The notes under the pieces are model-generated. The model did no database searches. It was not told the DNA's origin and worked only from the letters and a program-made list of their open reading frames with translations. Shown piece by piece: positions 6,034 to 13,400 of a stretch of DNA of 14,184 bases. Both the position numbers and the translations under genes were made by a program. Each line of letters opens with the position of its first letter. Positions within the stretch are counted from its first letter, which is position 1. Source of the stretch: JAHEDH01 sp965364515 (GTDB lineage: Bacteria > Actinomycetota > Acidimicrobiia > Spongiisociales > ZC4RG35); contig CBDTXZ010000066.1 in assembly GCA_965364515.1 (NCBI GenBank), positions 1 through 14,184 of the forward strand. Direction: 5' to 3'.

Positions 6034-7647
6034 GTGAAGTACTTCCGAGAGCCGTTCACTCCCGACGAAACCCGGATTCTCGACCGGTTCTTCACGAACA
6101 CCGACCTTCCCGTGTTCGCCCTCATCAACCTCCCCGAGGTCGTCAAAGGCGCGCTGTTCGCCCGATACTCCCGCACGTCCAAGTCGATCCGACGCCTGTT
6201 TCTCGACGAGTTCGTCGGCGACGCGGACACCGGCATCTCCGGGATCGCCGAGGCGCTCGGCGGAGACGACCCGCTGGTCGACATGCGCCGCGCCGAGCAG
6301 CTGTATCAGCGGGTGTTCTTCGAATACGGGGACGATTCGGTCGCCCAACTCGGAGGCACCCACCTGGCGTGTGAGCAGGCGTCGAATCTGCTCACCAAGG
6401 TGCTCGAGTGGGGCCGCCTCGCCGCATACCTCGAACAGTCGACCCGATACATCTACTACGACGTCCCCATCGGCGATCGCTACCGATATCAGATACCGCC
6501 GGAGATCGCAGAGTCCGAACTCCATGCCGACTACCTCGAACACATGGACACGCTGTTCGACACCTACGCACGGGTGGTCGCCGGGATGAGAGAGCTCTAC
6601 GAGAAGCGATTCCCCCGCGACCCCGCAGACCCTCAGGCGGTGTGGAACGCCACGATCAGGGCCAAGGCCTGCGACGCTGCTCGCGGGCTCCTTCCCGCCT
6701 CGACCTTGTCGAACGTGGGGATCTACGCCTCCGGACAGGCCTACGAGATGGCCCTGCTGCGAATGATGGCGAGCCCGTTGCTGGAGGTGAGGCAGTACGG
6801 GGACATGATGCTCGGCGAGCTCCGAAAGGTCATCCCCTCGTTCCTCACCCGGGTCGACCGCCCGGATCGGGGCGTGGTCACCGCCGAATACATCGACAAC
6901 AACCGAAACGCCCTCGAGATGCTGGCCGCCGACCTCGAAGGCGAGCCCGAGAAACAGGATTGGTCGGTGACGCTGACCGACTGGGATCCCGATGCCGAGG
7001 TCGATCTCGCTGCAGCGGCCCTGTACGCGGTGACCGATCTGGCCGACGCGGAGATCCAGCGCCAGGTTCGCGACATGACAGATGCACGACGCAGCGAGAT
7101 CATCGGGGCGCTCATCGGAGACAGAACGAACCGACGCCACAAGCCGGGTCGGGCGATGGAGCGGGTCGCCTATCGATTCGACATCGTGTGCGACTTCGCG
7201 GCATTCAGGGATCTCCAGCGTCACCGAATGCTCACGATCGAGTGGCAACGGCTCTCGACCAGACTCGGTTTTCACACCCCCGACGACATCGTCGAAGCGG
7301 GCTTCGAAGACGTCTGGCAGGAGATGATGCAGGCGTCGTCGGCGTTCTACGAGCGGGTCAACGACGAGCTCGGGCCCGATGTGGCGCAGTACTCGGTGCC
7401 GTTCGCCGCCAACATCCGGTTCATGATGGAGATGAACGCCAGAGAGGCGTTCCATCTCGTCGAGTTGCGCAGCCAACCCCAGGGCCATCCCACCTATCGG
7501 CGCGTGGCCCACGAGATGCACCGCCTCATCGGAGAGCAGGCCGGACACACTGCGATTGCGGAGGCGATGAGCTTCGTCGACTACTCCGACATCGACCTCG
7601 AACGCCTCGAAGCCGAACGCCGCTCCGCCGCCCGCCGCTCGACCTGA
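6034..7647 (+). CDS. Tandem (two-domain) FAD-dependent thymidylate synthase ThyX-like protein
   Basis: Protein of 537 residues, about twice the usual ThyX length (about 220-250), made of two diverged ThyX-like halves. Canonical ThyX makes dTMP from dUMP using FAD, NADPH and methylene-tetrahydrofolate, with the motif RHRxxSxNExSxRY. In the N-half this region is WGRLAAYLEQSTRY (126-139): E134, S136, R138 and Y139 are kept, but RHR is reduced to WGR. It is followed by ARGLLPASTLSNVGIY and YEMALLRMMASPLLEVRQYG, typical of the ThyX C-terminal part. In the C-half the motif is RHRMLTIEWQRLSTR (396-410), with RHR kept but ExSxRY out of register. It is followed by MNAREAFHLVELRSQPQGHPTYR (467-489). 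An acidic linker (about 298-345) separates the halves. GTG 6034 is set by the leaderless promoter. It may be a working pseudo-dimer or a ThyX relative with another role. Confidence 0.82.
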   Translation: MKYFREPFTPDETRILDRFFTNTDLPVFALINLPEVVKGALFARYSRTSKSIRRLFLDEFVGDADTGISGIAEALGGDDPLVDMRRAEQLYQRVFFEYGDDSVAQLGGTHLACEQASNLLTKVLEWGRLAAYLEQSTRYIYYDVPIGDRYRYQIPPEIAESELHADYLEHMDTLFDTYARVVAGMRELYEKRFPRDPADPQAVWNATIRAKACDAARGLLPASTLSNVGIYASGQAYEMALLRMMASPLLEVRQYGDMMLGELRKVIPSFLTRVDRPDRGVVTAEYIDNNRNALEMLAADLEGEPEKQDWSVTLTDWDPDAEVDLAAAALYAVTDLADAEIQRQVRDMTDARRSEIIGALIGDRTNRRHKPGRAMERVAYRFDIVCDFAAFRDLQRHRMLTIEWQRLSTRLGFHTPDDIVEAGFEDVWQEMMQASSAFYERVNDELGPDVAQYSVPFAANIRFMMEMNAREAFHLVELRSQPQGHPTYRRVAHEMHRLIGEQAGHTAIAEAMSFVDYSDIDLERLEAERRSAARRST

Positions 7648-7655
7648 CGCTCAGA

Positions 7656-7960
7656 ACGTGAGCGTGTCTTCACTTCGTGAGCGTGTCTTCACTTCGTGAG
7701 CGTGTCTTCACTTCGTGAGCGTGTCCGCGCTGAAGGTGATCGCTCAGAGCACCGCCCCCCGGGCTTGGAGTCTCGACATGTCGCGGACACGCCGCCGGAG
7801 GCGAGAACACGCTGCGAGCGCCAGCGAGCAAGAAACGCTCCGGCCCCCAGGCCGGAGAACACGCTCCGTAGGCCGCCAGGCCGAGAAGGAAAGAAACGCT
7901 CCGGCCGCCAGGCCGGAGAACACGCTCCGTTCGAGGCCGCCAGGCCGAAGAGGAAGAAAC
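7656..7960. repeat. Modular intergenic hairpin-array element, copy 1
   Basis: This 305-bp element fills the convergent gap between the ThyX-like gene and the small ORF. Left part: four 19-bp tandem units starting at 7658, 7677, 7696 and 7715 (GTGAGCGTGTCTTCACTTC), each joining to form TCAC-TTC-GTGA hairpins. Middle: GCGTGTCCGCG at 7719-7729 pairs perfectly with CGCGGACACGC at 7782-7792. Right part: a run of hairpins, namely CGCC-GGA-GGCG, CGCTG-(7 nt)-CAGCG, two perfect 8-bp stems CTCCGGCC/GGCCGGAG (7838-7857 and 7899-7918, loops CCCA and GCCA), and two GGCC-GCCA-GGCC modules (7871-7882, 7933-7948). The hairpins are separated by ACACGCTC or AAACGCTC, the reverse complement of the left-arm core GAGCGTGT. 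No oligo-T tract follows any stem, so these are not ordinary intrinsic terminators. Nothing that looks like a gene lies inside. Confidence 0.85.
7658..7733. repeat. 19-bp tandem array (four units) of element copy 1
   Basis: Exact 19-bp period with starts at 7658, 7677, 7696 and 7715. The first three units end in TTCACTTC; the last switches to TCCGCG and opens the long-range stem. Since 19 is not a multiple of 3, the array is unlikely to be coding. Confidence 0.9.
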
Positions 7961-7967
7961 GGTCCGC

Positions 7968-8186
7968 TCAGTCCTCGGACCGGAGTGGGATCCTCAAGAC
8001 CAGATGCTGGTCGTCGACTTCCCACGAGGCGTTGCCGATCAGCGCGTAGTCCAGATAATCGGTCTCGGCCCGTTCGACGAACTTCTTGCGCTCCGAGCCC
8101 GCTACGGGTGGCAACGGACGGTCCTTCACCGCCTCCGCTCGATCGCGAAATCGCTCGATCATCGCATCGACATCCAACTCGGCCAT
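7968..8186 (-). CDS. Small acidic hypothetical protein (72 aa)
   Basis: No family recognised. From ATG 8186 it encodes 72 residues; an in-frame ATG at 8195 would add three (MRT). The N-terminal third is a charged amphipathic helix (DAMIERFRDRAEAVKDR). It is followed by a proline-containing turn, a second helix (GSERKKFVERAETDYLDYALIG), then a beta-like ending (WEVDDQHLVLRIPLR). There is no signal or membrane segment. It is divergent from the first Get3-like gene with about 97 bp between starts, so the two may share regulation. A TAGGCT hexamer at 8218-8223 could start a short leader. It ends beside the hairpin element. The sensible composition and promoter make it likely real. Confidence 0.62.
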   Translation of the reverse strand: MAELDVDAMIERFRDRAEAVKDRPLPPVAGSERKKFVERAETDYLDYALIGNASWEVDDQHLVLRIPLRSED

Positions 8187-8217
8187 GGTCCTCATCCGTT
8201 TCTTCGCTTCGGGGTGA

Positions 8218-8223
8218 AGCCTA
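8218..8223 (-). promoter_or_regulatory. Candidate -10 of the 72-aa gene
   Basis: TAGGCT on the minus strand lies 22 nt before ATG 8195, leaving a leader of about 16 nt that contains GAAG-type purines. Confidence 0.3.
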
Positions 8224-8279
8224 TCCGGTCGCGTCGCGCACCCCGCGACGGTTGATCGCGACTGCGCACGTACCTGATC

Positions 8280-8285
8280 TAGCCT
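8280..8285 (+). promoter_or_regulatory. Leaderless promoter -10 of the Get3-like operon
   Basis: TAGCCT is followed by CAACCCC and then ATG 8293, exact 7-nt spacing. TTGATC at 8252-8257 is the nearest -35-like sequence, but its 22-nt spacing is too long to rely on. Confidence 0.6.
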
Positions 8286-8292
8286 CAACCCC

Positions 8293-9144
8293 ATGTTGGA
8301 CAAGCGCTTCATCATCGTCTCCGGCAAGGGCGGCGTCGGCAAGTCGGCCGTTGCGGGGGCGATCGCCAGGTCGGCGGCACGTGCCGGCCGCAACACGCTC
8401 GTCCTCTCCATGATCGGCAACGGAATGGGACTCGGCGCACACGTCGGTAAGACGTCACTGGCATTCCGGCCCCATGAGACCGAACCCAACCTGCATGCGC
8501 TCGCGATCGACAAGGCGACGGCGATGGTCGAATACCTCCAGATCCAGGTCGGCCTCCCCACCTACGCCACGTTCGCCCCGGCCGTTCGGGCGTTCGACGT
8601 CCTCGCCTCCACCGCCCCCGCCATCCGAGAGATCGTCACGATGGGGAAGGTGCTGTGGGAGGTGAAGACCGGCCACTGGGACCTCGTGGTCGCAGACGGG
8701 CCGCCCACGGGACAGATCGGATCCTTCCTCGGCGCCGCCACGACCATGGCCAACCTCGTCTCGAGCGGACGGATCGCCGATCAGGCGAAGTGGATGAGCG
8801 ACATCCAGATGGACCCGACTGCCAGCGAGTTGGTCCTGGTGTCAGTGCCGGAAGAACTGCCCACGTCCGAAACGCTCGAGGCGCTCGACTGGCTCGACGC
8901 CCATCCCGTGATCGGGAGCCGATCGGTGTTCGTCAATCGGGTGCTGCCCCCGCTCGAGACCGACGATGCCGGATTCGGTGCCGAGGCCGAGGCCGCCAGC
9001 CTCCATCGAAGCCTCACGGCCGAGCAGTCGATCTGGCTCGAGCGCCTTCCCGCCGATGTCGAACTGCCGTTTCTGTTCGGCGTCGACTCACCCGAGACGG
9101 TCGCAGACCGCCTGGGCGAGGCAATGGGAGCTGTCCTCGTATGA
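8293..9144 (+). CDS. Get3/ArsA-like ATPase, subunit A (signature Lys kept, switch-I Asp absent)
   Basis: P-loop ATPase of the ArsA/Get3/MinD class, 283 residues. The deviant Walker A SGKGGVGKS (10-18) has both signature Lys12 and P-loop Lys17. The switch-II-like segment is VVADGPPTGQ with Asp135, and NRV at 215 sits where the family has its adenine-contacting Asn. Where Get3 and ArsA have the DPA switch-I motif with the catalytic Asp, this protein has SMIGNG (39-44), so hydrolysis in its own site is doubtful. There are no cysteines, so neither the Get3 zinc CxxC nor the ArsA arsenite-binding cysteines exist; it is not an arsenite pump ATPase. It overlaps the next gene by ATGA. The pair matches the paired Get3-like ATPases of Actinobacteria (Mycobacterium Rv3679/Rv3680). 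Its client is unknown. Confidence 0.86.
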   Translation: MLDKRFIIVSGKGGVGKSAVAGAIARSAARAGRNTLVLSMIGNGMGLGAHVGKTSLAFRPHETEPNLHALAIDKATAMVEYLQIQVGLPTYATFAPAVRAFDVLASTAPAIREIVTMGKVLWEVKTGHWDLVVADGPPTGQIGSFLGAATTMANLVSSGRIADQAKWMSDIQMDPTASELVLVSVPEELPTSETLEALDWLDAHPVIGSRSVFVNRVLPPLETDDAGFGAEAEAASLHRSLTAEQSIWLERLPADVELPFLFGVDSPETVADRLGEAMGAVLV

Positions 9145-10169
9145 CGGCCGCCATTCTCGTGACCGGCGGAGGAGGAGTGGGGAAGACCACGGTATCCGCC
9201 GCGATCGGTGTCGCAGCAGCCCGACGCGGGCTCGAGACCCTTGTGCTGACCGTCGATCCGGCCCGGCGGCTGGCAAATGCGCTCGGCATCGCAGAACTCG
9301 GGGCAGAGCCGTCGAAGGTCGAAGACGAGCCGCTTCTGTGGGCTGCCATGCTCGACGCCACGGCATCGTGGGAATCGATCGCTCGCAGGCACGCCGACCC
9401 GGCCGTTGCCGACCGACTCGTCGAGAACGACCTGTTCGCGGCCGCCACCGGTCAGTTTCCCGCCAGTCAGTCGTACGCCGCCGCCGAGGAGGCCACCCGG
9501 TTCGTGAAGACGGGGAGATGGGATCTCGTCGTCGTGGACACTCCGCCGTCGGCCGGAGGCATCGAGTTCTTCACGGCGCCGGCCAACATGACCGATCTCA
9601 TCGGCGGCAGGCTGCTTCGCTGGCTCACCGGCGGCAGCCTCCCGGGCCGCCGTTTCTTCTTCGATCGTGCCGCCCGGCCGGCGATCCGAATCGCCGACGC
9701 GGTGCTCGGAGCCGGCCTCTTCGAACGGGTCGCACAGTTCCTCGTCGATCTGCGCACCACCTACGACGGGATCGCCGCCTCGTCGGCAGAGATCGAGGGC
9801 GTGCTCACGACCGCGCAGACACTCATCGTCACGACTGCGGATCCGACCCCGATGCGGGAGGCGATCCGCTTCTTCCGTGACCTCCCGGCGAATGCGCAAC
9901 ACCCGACCTCGGTCATCTTCAACCGGTCGCTCCCGATGGAATGGATCGACGCATCTGCCACCGACTCCGAAGGCGAACTCGCCCACAACCTGGCGCGTTG
10001 GTCGAAGGAGTCAGCCAGGCAACGGCGGCTGCGCTCACAGTTCGCAGAGCGCTACTCCACCGAGGTCACGACGATGGACTGGAAGCCGACCGCACCCACG
10101 GACCTCGATTCCCTCGAAGCCCTCCTCACCACCGCCGGTGGATACTCCCTCGAGAACCTCTGGACCTAG
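9141..10169 (+). CDS. Get3/ArsA-like ATPase, subunit B (switch-I Asp kept, signature Lys absent)
   Basis: Partner of the preceding ATPase, 342 residues, starting at the ATG of an ATGA overlap with GGAG about 10 nt upstream, so the two are translationally coupled. Walker A is TGGGGVGKT (8-16): P-loop Lys15 is present, but the signature lysine position is Gly10. The switch-I LTVDPARR keeps Asp39. Switch II is VVDTPPSAGG (Asp133), and FNRSLP (Asn261) is the adenine-loop equivalent. An extra middle region (about 145-220) contains FFTAPANMTDLIGGRLLRWL and an aromatic/basic stretch, comparable in place to the helical client-binding domain of Get3. There are no cysteines. A heterodimer with subunit A would give one composite ATP site. 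The frame is open upstream, but only as a shadow of subunit A. Confidence 0.88.
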   Translation: MTAAILVTGGGGVGKTTVSAAIGVAAARRGLETLVLTVDPARRLANALGIAELGAEPSKVEDEPLLWAAMLDATASWESIARRHADPAVADRLVENDLFAAATGQFPASQSYAAAEEATRFVKTGRWDLVVVDTPPSAGGIEFFTAPANMTDLIGGRLLRWLTGGSLPGRRFFFDRAARPAIRIADAVLGAGLFERVAQFLVDLRTTYDGIAASSAEIEGVLTTAQTLIVTTADPTPMREAIRFFRDLPANAQHPTSVIFNRSLPMEWIDASATDSEGELAHNLARWSKESARQRRLRSQFAERYSTEVTTMDWKPTAPTDLDSLEALLTTAGGYSLENLWT

Positions 10170-10193
10170 CGACCTGACTGGCGACCTGCCGGT

Positions 10194-10464
10194 CTCAGCG
10201 TGTCTTCACTTCGTGAGCGTGTCCTCACTTCGTGAGCGTGTCCGCGTCTGAGGTGATCCTCACTGCACCGCCCCCGGAACACGACTCCCGACGGGTCGCG
10301 GACACGCCGCCGAAGGCGACAACACGCTGCGAGCGCCAGCGAGCAAGACACGCTCCTGCCGCCAGGCAGGAGGACACGCTCCGGCCCCCAGGCTGGACGA
10401 CACGCTCCTGCCGCCAGGCCGGACGACAGCAGAAACGCGAGCGCCACGCCGCAACGCGAGCGAG
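10194..10464. repeat. Modular intergenic hairpin-array element, copy 2
   Basis: Second copy, in the same orientation, filling the convergent gap between the Get3-like pair and dnaE up to the dnaE stop codon. Tandem units start at 10194 (degenerate), 10213 and 10232. The long-range stem is GCGTGTCCGCG at 10236-10246 against CGCGGACACGC at 10297-10307. The block 10295-10348 matches 7780-7833 at 52 of 54 positions; both differences fall outside stems (loop GGA to GAA, and a spacer base). Then come hairpins CTCCTGCC-GCCA-GGCAGGAG (10353-10372, perfect), CTCCGGCC-CCCA-GGCTGGAC (10379-10398) and CTCCTGCC-GCCA-GGCCGGAC (10405-10424), separated by GACACGCTC. The tail (10431-10464) repeats ACGCGAGCG-like motifs. 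No oligo-T and no gene were seen. Confidence 0.85.
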
Positions 10465-13400
10465 CTAGAAATCGATCGCGCCGGGGCCGAGGAGCTCGCC
10501 GAGCTCGGCGTAGAGGGCGGAGCGGGGGTCGACCCGGAACTCGTCGGAGAGCTTCAGGGTCTTGTGACTGGTGCCGTTCTGGAGGACGAGATACACCGCT
10601 GCAGTGCCCGGATGGTTGCCCAGCACACTCTTGAGCCTGGCCACGAGATCGGCGGACATCCGGTTTGCCGGCACCTTCAGCCGCACGGTGTCGGTGTCCA
10701 CGACTTTCGGCTGGATCACCTCTCTGACGATCAACTTCACGTCGTCGCCACGATGATCGAGCCTTCCCTTCATGAGCACGATCGCGTCCTCGGAGATCAG
10801 CTGACCGTACTCCGCCACCGTCCTGGTGAAACAGGCCGCTTCCACCGACCCCTCCAGGTCCTCGAGCTGGCAGAACATCATCGGATCACCCTTCTTGGTG
10901 TATTTCCGGTTGACGACCGTGATGAGCCCACCGACCGTGACCGACGCACCATCCGACATCTCGAGCAGCGTCGGGATCGAGACCGCTCCCGCAGCCTTGA
11001 GCGAGGACGCGACCGCCAGCAGCGGATGATCGGAGATGTAGAGGCCGAGCATCTCCTTCTCGAACGCCAGCTTGACCTCCTTGGACCACTCCACGTCGCT
11101 GATGTCCCAGTTGCCGTTCTCGCTCGCGGGCTCGACGCTGCCGAACAGCGAGAACTGACCGGCCTCCTCGTTGCGCCTGCGGACGGCGATGGCCTCGGTG
11201 ATCTCCTCGAATCGCTCCAACAATCCCTTGCGAGGCAGACCCAGGCCGTCGAACGCTCCCGCCTTGATCATCGACTCGAGGGTGCGACGGTTCAGCACAT
11301 CGAGATCGACCCGCTCGACGAAATCGATGAAGTCGGCGAATGGCTCGTTGCGAGCAGCCACGATCTTCTCCACAACGGCTTCCCCGACGTTGCGAACCGC
11401 CGAGAGACCGAACCGGATCTTTCCGTCGACCACGGTGAAGTCGACATCTGATTCGTTGACGTCTGGGACGAGCACGTCGACGCCCATGAGCCTGCACTCG
11501 TTGAGATAGATCGCGGTTCGATCCTTGTCCTTCTTGGTCGAGGTGAGCAGCGCGGCCATGTATTCGGCGCCGTAGTGGGCCTTCAGGTAGGCGGTCTGGT
11601 AGGCGACGTAGGCGTAGCAGGCTGAGTGGCTCAGGTTGAAGCCGTAACCGGCGAAGGGCTCGACCGCATCCCACAGATCGCGGCCGAGCTGCTCGGGGTG
11701 GCCCTGTTCGACACAGCCGGCGATGAACTTTTCTTTCTCCTGCGCCATCTTGGACTTGATCTTCTTGCCCATGGCTTTTCGCAAGTTGTCCGCTTCGGCC
11801 ATCGAGTATCCGGCCATGTCACGGGCGAGCTGCATCACCTGCTCCTGATAGGTGATGATCCCGAACGTCGACTCGAGGAAGGGCTTGGTCGCCGGATGCG
11901 GATACTCGACCTCGGCCCGGCCGTTCTTGCGATCCGCGTAGGCGTAGTGCATGTTCTTTCCCATCGGTCCCGGCCGGAACAGGGCGTTGACGGCGATGAT
12001 GTGATCGAACGTGTCGGGCTGAAGCGCCCTGATCAGTGATCGCATCGAGGCGCCTTCGAGCTGGAACACGCCGATCGTCTCGGCACGGCGGATGAGCTCG
12101 AAGGTCTTCTCGTCGTCGAGCGGGATGTTGTCGATGTCGATCCGCTCACCGTGGCTGAGCTCGATCAACTCGAGACAGCGCTCGATCGTCGACAGGTTGC
12201 GCAAGCCGAGAAAGTCCATCTTGAGTAGACCGAGGCTCTCGATCCAATGGCCGTCGTACTGCGTGACCACCTCCGCTCCCTCACCCTTCCGCTGGATGGG
12301 CAGGATGTCGGTGAGCGGTTCGGGGGCGATGACGACGGCGGCGGCGTGGATCGAGTCCTGGCGACGCAGGCCCTCGAGCCCGATTGCGGCGTCGACGACG
12401 GCCTTGACGTCCTCGTCTTCGTCGTAGGCCTGGCGCAAGCCCAAAGCGTTGTTGTAGAAGTCCTTGATCGTCTCGTCACCGTCGGGATCGGGAGGCTGGA
12501 GGCACTGATCGAGTGAGGCGTCCTTCCCGAGGATCGGAGGTGGCATGAGCTTGGCGATCTTGTCGCCGACCGCATAGGGGAAGCCGAGCACCCGGGCAGA
12601 GTCCCGGACCGCCTGCTTCCCCTTGATCGTCGAGAAGGTGATGATCTGAGCAACGTGATCCGACCCGTACTTCTCCGCGGCGTACCGGATGACGTCTGAC
12701 CGGTAGCGCTCGTCGAAGTCCATGTCGATGTCGGGCATCTCCTTGCGACCGGGGTTGAGGAAACGCTCGAAGATCATCCCGTACTCGAGCGGATCGAGGT
12801 TGGTGATGTTCAGGCAGTATGCGACGAGGGATCCGGCTGCCGATCCACGGCCGGGGCCGGTCCGGATTCCTTCCGAGTGGGCATACCGGATGAGATCCCA
12901 GACGATCAGGAAGTATGCCGGGAAGCCCATCTCGGAGATGATGCGGAGCTCGTGCTCCATGCGATCGCGCACCTCCTGGGAGAGCGGATCGCCGTAGCGC
13001 TTCCTCGCTCCCTGCTCCACGAGCTCCCTGAGATACGACTCCTCGGTGTGGCCCTGGGGCACGGGGAACGTCGGGAGCAGGATGTTGTCGAACTCGAGTT
13101 CGACATTGGCGCGCTCGGCCACCCAGAGGGTGTTGTCGCTCGCTCCCGGCAGCATCTCCTCGTCGAAGAGGGCCCGCATCTCTGCTGCCGTCTTCATGTA
13201 GAGGCCCGACCCCTCGAACCGGAACCGATTGGCATCGTCGCGGGTCGAACCCGTCTGGATGCAGAGGAGGATGTCGTGGGCGGCGGCGTCCTTTGCTTGG
13301 ATGTAGTGGCTGTCGTTGGCCGCCAGGAGCGGGGCGTCCAGTGTCTTGGCGATCTGGGCGAGGTCGGGGAGGATCTTGCGCTGGGCGGCGATGCCGTGGT

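Noticed and set aside
5965..7548. 527-codon open frame on the minus strand
   Set aside because: It is fully antisense to the ThyX-like gene, which has clear family motifs and a promoter; codon-position mirroring in high-GC DNA explains it.
7658..7733. CRISPR-like array
   Set aside because: Units are contiguous 19-bp tandem copies without unique spacers, and no cas genes are present.
7838..7918. Intrinsic transcription terminators
   Set aside because: The stems are strong but none is followed by a T-rich tract, and many hairpins in series with conserved spacers are not terminator architecture; a termination role is not excluded.
7696..8413. Arg/Pro-rich open frames across the repeat element
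   Set aside because: They arise from GC-rich repeats lacking stops, have low-complexity composition, match no fold and differ between the two element copies.
8781..9986. 401-codon open frame antisense to the ATPase pair
   Set aside because: It is a mirror of well-supported P-loop ATPase genes and has no recognisable domain.
8293..10169. Arsenite efflux ATPase (arsA) operon
   Set aside because: No cysteines for metalloid binding, no arsB/arsR/arsD neighbours, and the paired arrangement fits the actinobacterial Get3-like pair better.
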